DNA of 64,000 nt from the NCBI RefSeq assembly GCF_002000985.1, contig NZ_CP018822.1:886001-950000 (forward strand), in the 5' to 3' direction. Origin of the DNA: Streptococcus gallolyticus subsp. gallolyticus DSM 16831 (GTDB taxonomy: Bacteria; Bacillota; Bacilli; Lactobacillales; Streptococcaceae). The notes under the pieces were generated by a model that saw nothing but the letters and a program-made list of their open reading frames with translations, had not been told where the DNA came from and made no database searches. This document shows, one piece after another, positions 38,081 through 46,055 of this stretch. The first letter of the stretch is position 1. Every line of letters starts with the position of its first letter. A program made the translations under genes and the position numbers.

Positions 38081-39305
38081 TGAAAAAATGGTGGCTTCGA
38101 TTCAAAAACAAGATTTGGAGCATGCTGATAAATATTTTAAACGCGCCTTAAAAGAAGATGATGCTGAGACGCTCTTGGAATTGGCAGAATATCTTGAAAG
38201 CATTGGTTTTTTGCCACAAGCAAGGGAAATTTATTTGCAGGAGCGTGAGCGTTATCCTGAAGTAAATATTAACCTAGCGCAGATTGCAACTGAAGATGGT
38301 GATATTGAGGGAGCTTTCTTGTATTTGGATGCCATTTCACCAGAAAGCGAAGCATATTTGTCAGCTTTGCTTGTCATGGCTGATATTTACGATATGGAAG
38401 GCTTGACAGATGTTGCGCGTGAGAAATTATTGCTAGCTAGTGAAATCAGCGATGAACCATTGGTTATTTTTGGTTTGGCTGAAATTGAGTTAGAATTAGG
38501 TAATTTTAATCAAGCAATCAAAGAATACGCTAAGTTGGATAACCGTGAAATCCTTGAATTAACGGGGATTTCTACTTATCAACGTATCGGTCATGCTTAT
38601 GCTAGTCTTGGGAAATTTGAGGCAGCGATTGAATTTCTTGAAAAAGCGATTGAAATTGAATACGACGACGGAACAATTTTTGAATTAGCCACTATTTTGT
38701 ATGACCAAGGGGAGTATCAAAAGGCAAATGTTTACTTTAAGCAGTTGGATACGATGAATCCTGATTTTGAGGGCTATGAATATGTCTATGCCCAATCTCT
38801 CCATGAGGAAAATAAAACAGAAGAAGCGCTTCGCCTAGTTCAAAAAGGTTTGAGCAAAAACGAATTTGATACCAATTTGTTGCTTGCTGCGTCACAATTG
38901 TCATATGAATTGCATGATTCTAAGCAAGCTGAAAGCTATCTTTTGAAAGCAAAAGATGTTGCGGTTGATGATGAAGATGTCTTGATGCGTTTGACCAACT
39001 TGTATTTGGAAGAAGAGCGTTATGAAGATGTTGTTGCTTTGTCACGTGATAATATCGATAGCGTCCTAACAAAATGGAATATCGCTAAAGCTTACCAAGC
39101 CTTGGAAGCTGATAAAAAAGCGCTTAAGCTTTATGATGAATTGGCGACAGATTTAGCAGATAATCCAGAATTCTTGCAAGACTATGCTTATATTTTACGT
39201 GAATTTGGGCAAAAGGAACGTGCTCATCAAGTTGCAGAACGTTATTTGCAATTGGTTCCAGATGATGTGAATATGGTGGAATTTTTAAATGAAAATGAAT
39301 TTTAG
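38070..39305 (+). CDS. TPR-repeat protein
   Basis: 411 codons. At least eight tetratricopeptide-like helical hairpins from about residue 10 on (for example TYQRIGHAYASLGKFEAAIEFLEKAIEIEYDD). No signal peptide or membrane segment, so a cytoplasmic scaffold. Starts inside the AI-2E-type gene, so coupled to it. Partner unknown. A 58-codon membrane-protein gene begins inside its 3' end. Confidence 0.9.
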   Translation: MLNSEKMVASIQKQDLEHADKYFKRALKEDDAETLLELAEYLESIGFLPQAREIYLQERERYPEVNINLAQIATEDGDIEGAFLYLDAISPESEAYLSALLVMADIYDMEGLTDVAREKLLLASEISDEPLVIFGLAEIELELGNFNQAIKEYAKLDNREILELTGISTYQRIGHAYASLGKFEAAIEFLEKAIEIEYDDGTIFELATILYDQGEYQKANVYFKQLDTMNPDFEGYEYVYAQSLHEENKTEEALRLVQKGLSKNEFDTNLLLAASQLSYELHDSKQAESYLLKAKDVAVDDEDVLMRLTNLYLEEERYEDVVALSRDNIDSVLTKWNIAKAYQALEADKKALKLYDELATDLADNPEFLQDYAYILREFGQKERAHQVAERYLQLVPDDVNMVEFLNENEF

Positions 39306-39465
39306 AAATCTCTTGGTCAGTAATCTCATTACGGTCATCATTATCTTTGTTTTGTTAAGTATTTTTGACCATAGTGGCGACCCATTGCGCAATATCATTA
39401 TTGTATTTGTCGGATTTATCGTGATGACCATTTATGATTTTGTTAGAACAAGACGAAAAAAGTAA
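39289..39465 (+). CDS. 58-residue two-TM protein overlapping TPR gene
   Basis: Starts at ATG 39289 (or 39295) within the last codons of the TPR gene in another frame and ends with TAA at 39463-39465. It has two hydrophobic segments (about 10-26 VSNLITVIIIFVLLSIF and 35-51 NIIIVFVGFIVMTIYDF) and a basic tail RTRRKK. The hydrophobic pattern runs through the sequence beyond the TPR stop, which supports real coding, and translational coupling explains the lack of a free SD. Function unknown. Confidence 0.65.
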   Translation: MKMNFRNLLVSNLITVIIIFVLLSIFDHSGDPLRNIIIVFVGFIVMTIYDFVRTRRKK

Positions 39466-39474
39466 TCAGTTCAG

Positions 39475-39535
39475 TAGAAGTTGAGACAAAGGTGCTCAAC
39501 TTCTTTATTTTGTGTAGTTATCATTTACAAGATAA
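39475..39535 (+). repeat. Structured intergenic repeat copy 1, acting as terminator
   Basis: AGAAGTTGAG / CTCAACTTCT hairpin (39475-39503) with loop ACAAAGGTG and a T-rich tail, then TAGTTATCATTTACAAGATAA. It aligns over about 60 nt with 44293-44352. The stem bases differ in a compensated way. Confidence 0.7.
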
Positions 39536-39552
39536 ATTTTTTGATTTTTCTA

Positions 39553-39580
39553 TTGACATATCGAGAAAAATAGATATAAT
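39553..39580 (+). promoter_or_regulatory. ArsR-gene promoter with overlapping operator
   Basis: TTGACA (39553-39558), 16-nt spacer, TATAAT (39575-39580). The motif ACATATCGAGAAAAATAGATATA (39556-39578, shown here as ATATC-N9-GATAT) covers the spacer and is repeated before the oxidoreductase gene. The ATG is only 7 nt after the -10, so the mRNA may be leaderless. Confidence 0.75.
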
Positions 39581-39586
39581 AGAATC

Positions 39587-39889
39587 ATGGAAAATGTAGA
39601 AATCTTTAAAGCCTTAGCCAATGACTATCGATTACAAATCCTTTTTTGGTTGAAAAATCCGGAAAAATATTTTGTCCATGAGGAAAATGTGGATATGAGA
39701 GAAGTAGGCGTTTGTGTTGGTGAAATTCAAAAACAATTAGGGCTAACACAGTCAACAACGTCCCACTATCTTTCAATGCTTCAAAAAGCTAATCTGTTGA
39801 TTGCTACCAGAATCGGAAAATGGACTTATTATCGTCGTAACGAAGTAACGCTTAAATACCTTCGTGACTTCATCGATAAAGAGTTGTAA
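39587..39889 (+). CDS. ArsR-family transcriptional repressor
   Basis: 100 codons. Winged helix (about 4-95): NDYRLQILFWLKNPEKYF, VGEIQKQLGLTQSTTSHYLSMLQKANLL (recognition helix), WTYYRRNEVTLKYL. An insert HEENVDMREVGVCVGE carries one Cys; the ELCVCD metal motif of arsenic sensors is absent, so it may sense redox or electrophiles. No SD precedes the ATG. Upstream of an Old Yellow Enzyme gene, the likely target. Confidence 0.88.
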   Translation: MENVEIFKALANDYRLQILFWLKNPEKYFVHEENVDMREVGVCVGEIQKQLGLTQSTTSHYLSMLQKANLLIATRIGKWTYYRRNEVTLKYLRDFIDKEL

Positions 39890-39913
39890 AAAAAGAAAAA
39901 TTTTTTTGAAACA

Positions 39914-39936
39914 ACATATCGAAAAATCTAAATATA
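39914..39936. promoter_or_regulatory. Second ArsR operator, upstream of flavin oxidoreductase
   Basis: The stretch shares ACATATCGA-AAAAT-TA-ATATA with the operator at 39556-39578. It lies upstream of a TACAAT -10 (39963-39968). Confidence 0.65.
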
Positions 39937-39988
39937 TCGTTTTAAAGTTTTCTATGATTTTCTACAATACAGAAAAAGGGGTCATTTT

Positions 39989-41176
39989 ATGTCAAATCAA
40001 TTAACCGACAAAGTCGTTTTGCGTCATGGCGCAGTTTTAAATAATCGCATGGCGATGTCACCGATGCAAACTCATTCAGGAAAACGTGGTGGCTTTGTTT
40101 CAGATGATACGCTTCGCTATTACAATGCACGTTCAAAAGCAGCAGGGCTTTTGATTACAGAGTTTCATTATGTTAGTCCAAATGGTGGTCCAGCTTATGT
40201 GCCTGGCTATCCTGAACAATTAGGGGCTTATTCTGATGAGCATTTAGACGGTTTGCGTCAAGTAGCTCAAGCTTTGAAAAAGGATGGCAATAAGGCAATT
40301 CTCCAAATTCATCACGGCGGTCGCGCAGCTATTGGGCAAGCGGTTAGCGGGCAAGATGTCGTTGCCCCAAGTCAGGTTGATTTTAGTTTCCTAGATTATC
40401 CTATTCGTGAATTAACAGCAGACGAAATTGATGATATTATCAAAGATTTTGGCAAAGCCACTCGACGTGCGATTAAAGCTGGATTTGACGGCGTTGAAAT
40501 TCATGGAGCCAATCATTACCTTATCCAACAATTCTTCTCAAAATTATCAAATTTCCGTACCGATAAATGGGGTGGTAGTCTTGAAAAGAGAATGGCGTTT
40601 CCACTAGCTGTTGTTGCTGAGGTTATGGACGTTGTTGCCAAAGAAGCACCGCAAGATTTTATCGTTGGTTATCGTATTAGTCCAGAAGAAATTCATGGTG
40701 ATGCGATTGGTTATACTTACAAAGAATCTGTTCAACTTATCGCAGAAGTGGTGAAATATCAATTGGATTACATTCACCTATCGCTTTGGGATGGTTATTC
40801 TTCAAGACCGCAAGGCGTTGATAAGACATATGCAGAATTGTTCAGAGAAGTTCTTGACGATGAGACAAAATTAATGTTGGTTGGTGGTGTTTTTGAAGAA
40901 GAAGCTGCGCGTGATGCGGTTGAAAACTATGGTGATTTAATTGCTGTTGGACGTGGTACTTTGGTTGACCCATTATTTGCTGAAAAAGTCATGTTGGGTC
41001 AAGGAGATACGATTTTAAGTGAAGTGAGTCCTGAAACACTTGATTATATCAAATGGACACCAGGTTTATTTGAAGCATTTTCGCGTCAAGATTCTCTTGG
41101 TTTGCCAAAAATTCCTGGGGCACAAAGTATCTATCATCTTCATACAGGACGTTTTGATATGTACTCTAAAAAATAA
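39989..41176 (+). CDS. Old Yellow Enzyme-type NADH:flavin oxidoreductase
   Basis: 395 codons. FMN-dependent TIM barrel: NRMAMSPMQTH at the start, LQIHHGGRA, DGVEIHGANHYLIQQFFSKLSNFRTDKWGGSLEKRM (family signature with catalytic HxxN-type residues), and the phosphate-binding LMLVGGVFEEEAARDAV...LIAVGRGTLVDP. It reduces activated C=C bonds or other electrophiles; no Fe-S domain. SD AAAGGGGT. The ArsR gene and shared operator suggest induction by a reactive substrate. Confidence 0.92.
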   Translation: MSNQLTDKVVLRHGAVLNNRMAMSPMQTHSGKRGGFVSDDTLRYYNARSKAAGLLITEFHYVSPNGGPAYVPGYPEQLGAYSDEHLDGLRQVAQALKKDGNKAILQIHHGGRAAIGQAVSGQDVVAPSQVDFSFLDYPIRELTADEIDDIIKDFGKATRRAIKAGFDGVEIHGANHYLIQQFFSKLSNFRTDKWGGSLEKRMAFPLAVVAEVMDVVAKEAPQDFIVGYRISPEEIHGDAIGYTYKESVQLIAEVVKYQLDYIHLSLWDGYSSRPQGVDKTYAELFREVLDDETKLMLVGGVFEEEAARDAVENYGDLIAVGRGTLVDPLFAEKVMLGQGDTILSEVSPETLDYIKWTPGLFEAFSRQDSLGLPKIPGAQSIYHLHTGRFDMYSKK

Positions 41177-41225
41177 TCAAAGAAGAATGAAGTAATGCAG
41201 TCAACTATCATTCTTTCTGAAATGG

Positions 41226-41310
41226 TTTAGACAATATAAGCAGTGATAAGCGAATCGGTTATGTTATCAGAAGCGATTCGCTTTTGTGATATGATGACAG
41301 ATTGTCTAAA
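41226..41310 (+). terminator. Terminator inside a longer inverted repeat
   Basis: Outer arms TTTAGACAAT (41226-41235) and ATTGTCTAAA (41301-41310) enclose a terminator stem AAGCGAATCG (41248-41257) / CGATTCGCTT (41274-41283) with a T4 tail. The outer arms may be the ends of a small inserted element. Confidence 0.65.
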
Positions 41311-41389
41311 ATTGGCTTGATATTTTTATTTTAGAGCAGAACCATTTTCAGATTATTTAAAATTATTTCAAAGAAAGATAAAGAAAAAA

Positions 41390-41469
41390 TTCACAAACAA
41401 TTTTTCACAAACTTTCTGTAAAACTATGGTATAATTGAATCATATTTGTGAAAAAACAAAAATTTGTGA
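41390..41469 (+). promoter_or_regulatory. alsS promoter with four TCACAAA/TTTGTGA half-sites
   Basis: Extended -10 TGGTATAAT (41427-41435). Around it lie TTCACAAA (41390-41397), TTTTTCACAAA (41401-41411), its exact inverted copy TTTGTGAAAAA (41445-41455) and TTTGTGA (41463-41469). The two outer pairs are oriented tail to tail around the promoter. Confidence 0.65.
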
Positions 41470-41566
41470 TTTAGATTTGACTGATTCTTACACCAAATCC
41501 AGCTATGATTTTGATGCTTTTCGGCAGTAAAATGAATGAGTCATCTAAAGACATATAGGAGATAAA

Positions 41567-43243
41567 ATGACAGACAATAATAAACAATATGGGGCTGATT
41601 TAGTAGTAGATAGCCTCATTAATCATGACATTGATTATGTCTTTGGTATTCCTGGTGCTAAAATTGACCGTGTGTTTGACACGCTCGAGGACAAGGGACC
41701 AAAATTGATTGTCGCTCGTCATGAGCAAAATGCCGCTTTTATGGCGCAAGGAATTGGACGTATTACAGGTACGCCCGGTGTTGTGATTACAACAAGTGGT
41801 CCTGGGGTTTCAAACTTGGCGACAGGTTTGGTAACCGCAACGGATGAAGGTGACCCTGTTTTGGCGATTTCAGGACAAGTTAAACGTTCTGATTTGTTGA
41901 AACGTTCTCACCAATCTATGAAAAATGTGGCAATGATGGAGCCAGTCACAAAATATGCAGTAGAAGTTCATGACCCAAACACACTTTCTGAAACAATCGC
42001 TAATGCTTATCGTGTGGCAAAATCAGGAAAACGCGGTGCTAGTTTTGTGTCTATTCCACAAGATGTGACTGATAGTTTGGTTTCGGTCAAAGCGATTAAG
42101 CCACTAACCGACCCAAAACTTGGTTCTGCATCAGTTGATGATGTCAATTATCTAGCACAAGCGATTCGTAACGCTGACTTGCCAGTGCTTCTTTTGGGAA
42201 ATGGTGCTTCAACACGTGCTGTTACCAATGCTATTCGCAAGTTGCTAGAAGCGGTTAAATTGCCAGTTGTTGAAACATTCCAAGGTGCAGGCATTGTCTC
42301 ACGTGAATTGGAAGAAGATACTTTCTTTGGACGTGTTGGGCTTTTCCGCAATCAGCCAGGTGACATGTTGCTTAAAAAAGCTGACCTTGTTATTGCTATC
42401 GGTTATGACCCAATCGAGTATGAAGCCCGAAATTGGAATGCTGAAATTTCAGCTCGTATTATTGTTATCGACGTTGCGCAAGCTGAAATCGATACTTATT
42501 TCCAACCAGAACGTGAATTGATTGGTAACATTGCGGATACGATTGACTTGCTCTTGCCTGCCGTTAATGGTTATGTTTTGCCAAAAGCCTCAGTAGACTA
42601 TTTACAAAATCTGAAGAAAAATGTTGTTGAAGATGTCAAATTTGACCGTAATTCCAAGGAAGGTTTGGTTCACCCGCTTGATGTTATTGATGTCTTACAA
42701 GAAAATACAACAGATGATATGACTGTTACTGTTGACGTTGGTAGTCACTACATTTGGATGGCGCGTTATTTCAAATCATACGAAGCTCGTCACTTGCTTT
42801 TCTCAAATGGAATGCAAACCCTCGGTGTTGCACTTCCTTGGGCAATCTCAGCAGCGCTTGTACGTCCAAATACGAAAGTTATTTCAGTTTCTGGTGACGG
42901 TGGCTTCCTCTTTTCAGCGCAAGAATTGGAAACTGCCGTACGCCTTAATTTACCAATCGTTCACATCATTTGGAATGATGGCAAATACAACATGGTTGAA
43001 TTCCAAGAAGAAATGAAATACGGTCGTTCATCAGGCGTTGATTTTGGTCCAGTTGATTTTGTTAAATATGCAGAAAGTTTTGGTGCAAAAGGTTATCGTG
43101 TTGACAGCAAAGTTTCATTTGAAGAAACACTCAAGAAAGCTTTGGAAGAAGCAAGCAATGCTCCAATTTTGATTGATATTCCAATCGACTACAAAGATAA
43201 TATCAAACTTGGCGAAACAATCCTGCCAGACGAATTCTATTAA
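41567..43243 (+). CDS. alsS: Acetolactate synthase, catabolic
   Basis: 558 codons. TPP enzyme joining two pyruvates to 2-acetolactate. Catalytic Glu in [18 protein letters not shown]/Rossmann middle domain, and TPP motif [36 protein letters not shown]. The pairing with alsD directly after it and the lack of a regulatory subunit indicate the acetoin route that relieves acid stress, not branched-chain synthesis. SD TAGGAGAT. Confidence 0.96.
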   Translation: MTDNNKQYGADLVVDSLINHDIDYVFGIPGAKIDRVFDTLEDKGPKLIVARHEQNAAFMAQGIGRITGTPGVVITTSGPGVSNLATGLVTATDEGDPVLAISGQVKRSDLLKRSHQSMKNVAMMEPVTKYAVEVHDPNTLSETIANAYRVAKSGKRGASFVSIPQDVTDSLVSVKAIKPLTDPKLGSASVDDVNYLAQAIRNADLPVLLLGNGASTRAVTNAIRKLLEAVKLPVVETFQGAGIVSRELEEDTFFGRVGLFRNQPGDMLLKKADLVIAIGYDPIEYEARNWNAEISARIIVIDVAQAEIDTYFQPERELIGNIADTIDLLLPAVNGYVLPKASVDYLQNLKKNVVEDVKFDRNSKEGLVHPLDVIDVLQENTTDDMTVTVDVGSHYIWMARYFKSYEARHLLFSNGMQTLGVALPWAISAALVRPNTKVISVSGDGGFLFSAQELETAVRLNLPIVHIIWNDGKYNMVEFQEEMKYGRSSGVDFGPVDFVKYAESFGAKGYRVDSKVSFEETLKKALEEASNAPILIDIPIDYKDNIKLGETILPDEFY

Positions 43244-43321
43244 CTTGATTTTTTAACCATATGGCAATAAAATAATACTAGAAGATACTATTTAATTTTG
43301 ATGACGAAAGTGAAGGAGAAT

Positions 43322-44041
43322 ATGTCAGAAGCAATTAAACTTTTTCAATATAATACATTAAGTGCCCTTATGTCTGGACTTTACGGTGGGACATTAACTA
43401 TTGGTGAGCTTTTAGAGCACGGTGATTTGGGAATTGGGACACTTGATTCTATTGATGGAGAGTTGATTATTCTTGATGGTAAAGCTTATCAAGCCAAAGG
43501 TTCTGAAGGGAAAGCAGAAGTAGTGGAAGTTTCTGATGATGTCAAAGTGCCTTATGCAGCGGTAGTGCCTCACCAAGCTGAAGTGATTTTCAAGCAACGC
43601 TTTGCAATGACTGACAAGGAATTGGAAAAACGTATTGAATCTTATTATGACGGTGTTAATCTATTCCGTTCGATTAAGATTAAAGGAACATTTGCAAAAA
43701 TGCATGTGCGTATGATTCCAAAATCAGCGCCTGATATCAAGTTTGCGGATGTCGCAACGCACCAACCAGAATACACACGTGAAAACATTTCAGGTACGAT
43801 TGTTGGGATTTGGACACCACAAATGTTCCATGGCGTTAGCTCGGCAGGTTATCATTTGCATTTCATTTCTGATGATTTCACATTTGGTGGTCATATTATG
43901 GACTTTGTCATTTCAGAAGGTGTGGTTGAAGTTGGACCAGTTGACCAACTTGACCAACGTTTCCCAGTCCAAGACCGCAAATACCTTTTTGCGAAATTCA
44001 ATATGGATGAATTGAAAGAAGACATCACAAAAAGCGAATAA
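43322..44041 (+). CDS. alsD: Alpha-acetolactate decarboxylase
   Basis: 239 codons from ATG 43322 (MSEAIKLFQYNTLSALMSGLYGGT), matching family N-termini and next to GAAGGAGAA. Longer starts at 43298/43301 lack SD. Converts acetolactate to acetoin. Zinc histidines are in VSSAGYHLHFISDDFTFGGHIMDF (HxH...H), with downstream Glu/Arg of the active site. Cotranscribed with alsS (78-nt gap). Confidence 0.96.
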   Translation: MSEAIKLFQYNTLSALMSGLYGGTLTIGELLEHGDLGIGTLDSIDGELIILDGKAYQAKGSEGKAEVVEVSDDVKVPYAAVVPHQAEVIFKQRFAMTDKELEKRIESYYDGVNLFRSIKIKGTFAKMHVRMIPKSAPDIKFADVATHQPEYTRENISGTIVGIWTPQMFHGVSSAGYHLHFISDDFTFGGHIMDFVISEGVVEVGPVDQLDQRFPVQDRKYLFAKFNMDELKEDITKSE

Positions 44042-44292
44042 AAACCGTTTATTTGGCATAAGTTATAAAAATTATTGCCCTTGTTTGATTTCAGGATTAT
44101 TGGCGAGCTTTGCTCCCAACAAAACGATACTTACTGTTGCGAACTTGAGGAATTCCTTGGCTTCCTTCAACTGTCCGCTGGACTATTGAACCTACCGATG
44201 GCTCAAAACATCTAGTGGACGGTTTGAGGTTTGAGACTAGAAATCAAAAAGCGAGGCATCTAAGAAAGTATCAAAAAATTTTTTCAATCTAG

Positions 44293-44352
44293 AGAGTCTG
44301 GGACAAAAGTACCCAGCTTCTTTGTTTATATAGTTATTATTTACAAGACGCA
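44293..44352 (+). repeat. Structured intergenic repeat copy 2
   Basis: CTGGG-ACAAAAGTA-CCCAG hairpin, then CTTCTTTGTTTATATAG and TTATTATTTACAAGA. Homologous to 39475-39535, with compensated stem changes. Confidence 0.7.
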
Positions 44353-44412
44353 GTAGTTGAGTGGATTCTAATGCGCTGATAAATCAGCTTTTACAACCCT
44401 ACTCAACCTTGC

Positions 44413-44475
44413 GGGGGTGGGACGACGAAATCGAATTTCTTCGAAATTACCGATTTCTGTCCCACTCCCTTTTTA
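44413..44475 (+). terminator. Long hairpin with T-tail
   Basis: Three stacked stems: GGGGGTGGGAC (44413-44423)/GTCCCACTCCC (44459-44469), GAAATCG (44427-44433)/CGATTTC (44451-44457) and AATTTC/GAAATT, loop TTCT-type, then T5. Looks like a dispersed streptococcal repeat serving as terminator. Confidence 0.75.
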
Positions 44476-44601
44476 TAATCTAAGGAGTTGATTTTTAGTC
44501 ATATTTGTCCTAAAATAGAAAACGTTGTGCATGTGAATTTTGTATCAAAGTTGATAGAATTTTAAGAATTGTATGACTATTTTTTAAAAACAGGAGAATG
44601 T

Positions 44602-46005
44602 ATGGATATTTTTCGAAAGACCCCTATGACGCAAAAGAGGAGCTTTTTGCAACGACGTTTGGGGCTAGCTGAGCTTATCTTTTTAGGGGTGGGCTCGATT
44701 GTTGGAACTGGTATTTTCACGATAACAGGAGTGGGTGCTGCCCAATATGCAGGTCCTGCTATTACGATATCAATCCTTATCGCTGCTCTTTGTGTGACGA
44801 TATCGGCTTTGTTTTTTGCTGAATTTTCATCACGATTACCTCACTCAGGTGGCGTTTATCGCTATTTATATACTGTTTTTGGGGAATATCCTGCTTGGAT
44901 TGCTGGCTGGTTTATGATTATCGAATTTGCAGGTGCGATTTCAACAGCGGCTTCTGGTTGGGGAGAGTATCTGAAAGCTTTCTTGAAAACGTTTGGCATT
45001 AGTTTGCCGACAGCGTTAAGTGGTCCATTCAATCCTAAAAACGGAACTTATATTGATATTGTTCCAGTTATTTTATTATTCTTTGTGACTGCCCTTGTTT
45101 TGTTGGGAGTTCAAACGGTATTAAGGTTTAATTCGATTTTGGTTATTTTCAAATTAGCCGTTTTACTCATTTTCATTGCTTTGGGGTTGACAGCGATTAA
45201 TACTGCTAATTGGAGTGATTTTGCCCCATACGGTTTTGGTCAAATTTATGGCGGAAAAGTTGGGATTATGGCAGGAGCTTCTTTGATGTTCTTTGCATTT
45301 CTGGGATTTGAATCCATTTCAATGGCAGCAGATGAAACAAAGGAGCCGCAAAAGAAAATCCCACAAGGCATCTTTATCTCAATCGGCTTGGTGACTTTGT
45401 TGTATGTTGCGGTAACCTTGATTTTAACAGGAACTGTTCACTATTCAAAATTAAATATTACGGATGTTGTTCCGTATGTGTTGCGTAGCATTGGTTTTCC
45501 ATTTATCGGAAATTTTGTATCAATTGTTGTTATCATGACACTTGTTACCGTCTGCATTTCCATGATGTACGCTTTAACACGTATGATTTATAATATTAGT
45601 TGTGACGGTCTTTTGCCTGAACAATTTCAAGAATTAACACCGAAGAGTAAAGTTCCGAAGAAAGCAACGATTTTTGTTGGTTTGGTAACCATGTTCTTTT
45701 CAGGTGTGTTGCAATTAGAAATTTTAGCCTTGTTGGTTAATATTGTAACCTTGGCTTATCTGATTTTGTTAGCTCTGGGAGTGATTAAACTTCGCAAAGA
45801 TTTTGGCGAACCAAAAGAGGAAGAATTTAGAACACCTTGGGTGCCATTTTTACCGCTGTTATCGATTGTTATTTGCCTATCATTGATGACACAATGCAAA
45901 GCGATTACTTGGTATGGTTTCATTGCATCCTTTATTCTTGGAAGTCTCATCTATTTTGGATATGGATACAGACATTCTAAGTTAAGGGAAGATAGTAAAA
46001 AATAA
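44602..46005 (+). CDS. APC-family amino acid permease
   Basis: 467 codons from ATG 44602 (SD CAGGAG); an upstream in-frame TTG at 44569 has no SD. Twelve membrane segments. Family motif GVGSIVGTGIFTITGVGAAQYAGPA in the first segment and FAFLGFESISMAADETKEPQKKIP after segment six place it with cationic/neutral amino acid transporters (YfnA/CAT type). Substrate unknown. Convergent with rqcH, with a shared terminator between. Confidence 0.9.
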   Translation: MDIFRKTPMTQKRSFLQRRLGLAELIFLGVGSIVGTGIFTITGVGAAQYAGPAITISILIAALCVTISALFFAEFSSRLPHSGGVYRYLYTVFGEYPAWIAGWFMIIEFAGAISTAASGWGEYLKAFLKTFGISLPTALSGPFNPKNGTYIDIVPVILLFFVTALVLLGVQTVLRFNSILVIFKLAVLLIFIALGLTAINTANWSDFAPYGFGQIYGGKVGIMAGASLMFFAFLGFESISMAADETKEPQKKIPQGIFISIGLVTLLYVAVTLILTGTVHYSKLNITDVVPYVLRSIGFPFIGNFVSIVVIMTLVTVCISMMYALTRMIYNISCDGLLPEQFQELTPKSKVPKKATIFVGLVTMFFSGVLQLEILALLVNIVTLAYLILLALGVIKLRKDFGEPKEEEFRTPWVPFLPLLSIVICLSLMTQCKAITWYGFIASFILGSLIYFGYGYRHSKLREDSKK

Positions 46006-46007
46006 GA

Positions 46008-46054
46008 AAACTCACTTTAAATCAACCGAAAGGGAGATTTAGAGTGAGTTTTTG
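46008..46054. terminator. Bidirectional terminator
   Basis: AAACTCACTTTAAATC (46008-46023) pairs with GATTTAGAGTGAGTTT (46036-46051), T-tail on plus and A-rich before it. Confidence 0.85.
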
Positions 46055-46055
46055 T

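Larger units (their letters stand above)
41177..41566. other. Intergenic region: nested inverted repeat, terminator and alsS promoter region
   Basis: Holds an 85-bp nested inverted repeat with a terminator core (41226-41310) and the alsS promoter region with four TCACAAA half-sites. I see no gene. Confidence 0.7.
44042..44601. other. Repeat-rich intergenic region after alsD
   Basis: About 560 bp. 44080-44230 may hold a decayed gene on the minus strand: one frame reads KEFLKFATVSIVLLGAKLA to a stop near 44071, another frame is also partly open, so I do not call it. 44293-44352 is a structured repeat; 44413-44475 a long terminator-like hairpin; 44560-44601 is the permease leader. Confidence 0.5.

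Noticed and set aside
41390..41469. Canonical Rex operator at alsS
   Set aside because: Rex sites are TTGTGA-N6-TCACAA facing inward; here half-sites face outward and are widely spaced.
44071..44230. Minus-strand gene after alsD
   Set aside because: Two frames are both partly open, there is no start or SD, and neither can be assigned to a family from sequence alone.
39475..44352. CRISPR-like repeat pair
   Set aside because: Only two copies 4.8 kb apart, each a self-complementary terminator, no spacers and no cas genes.
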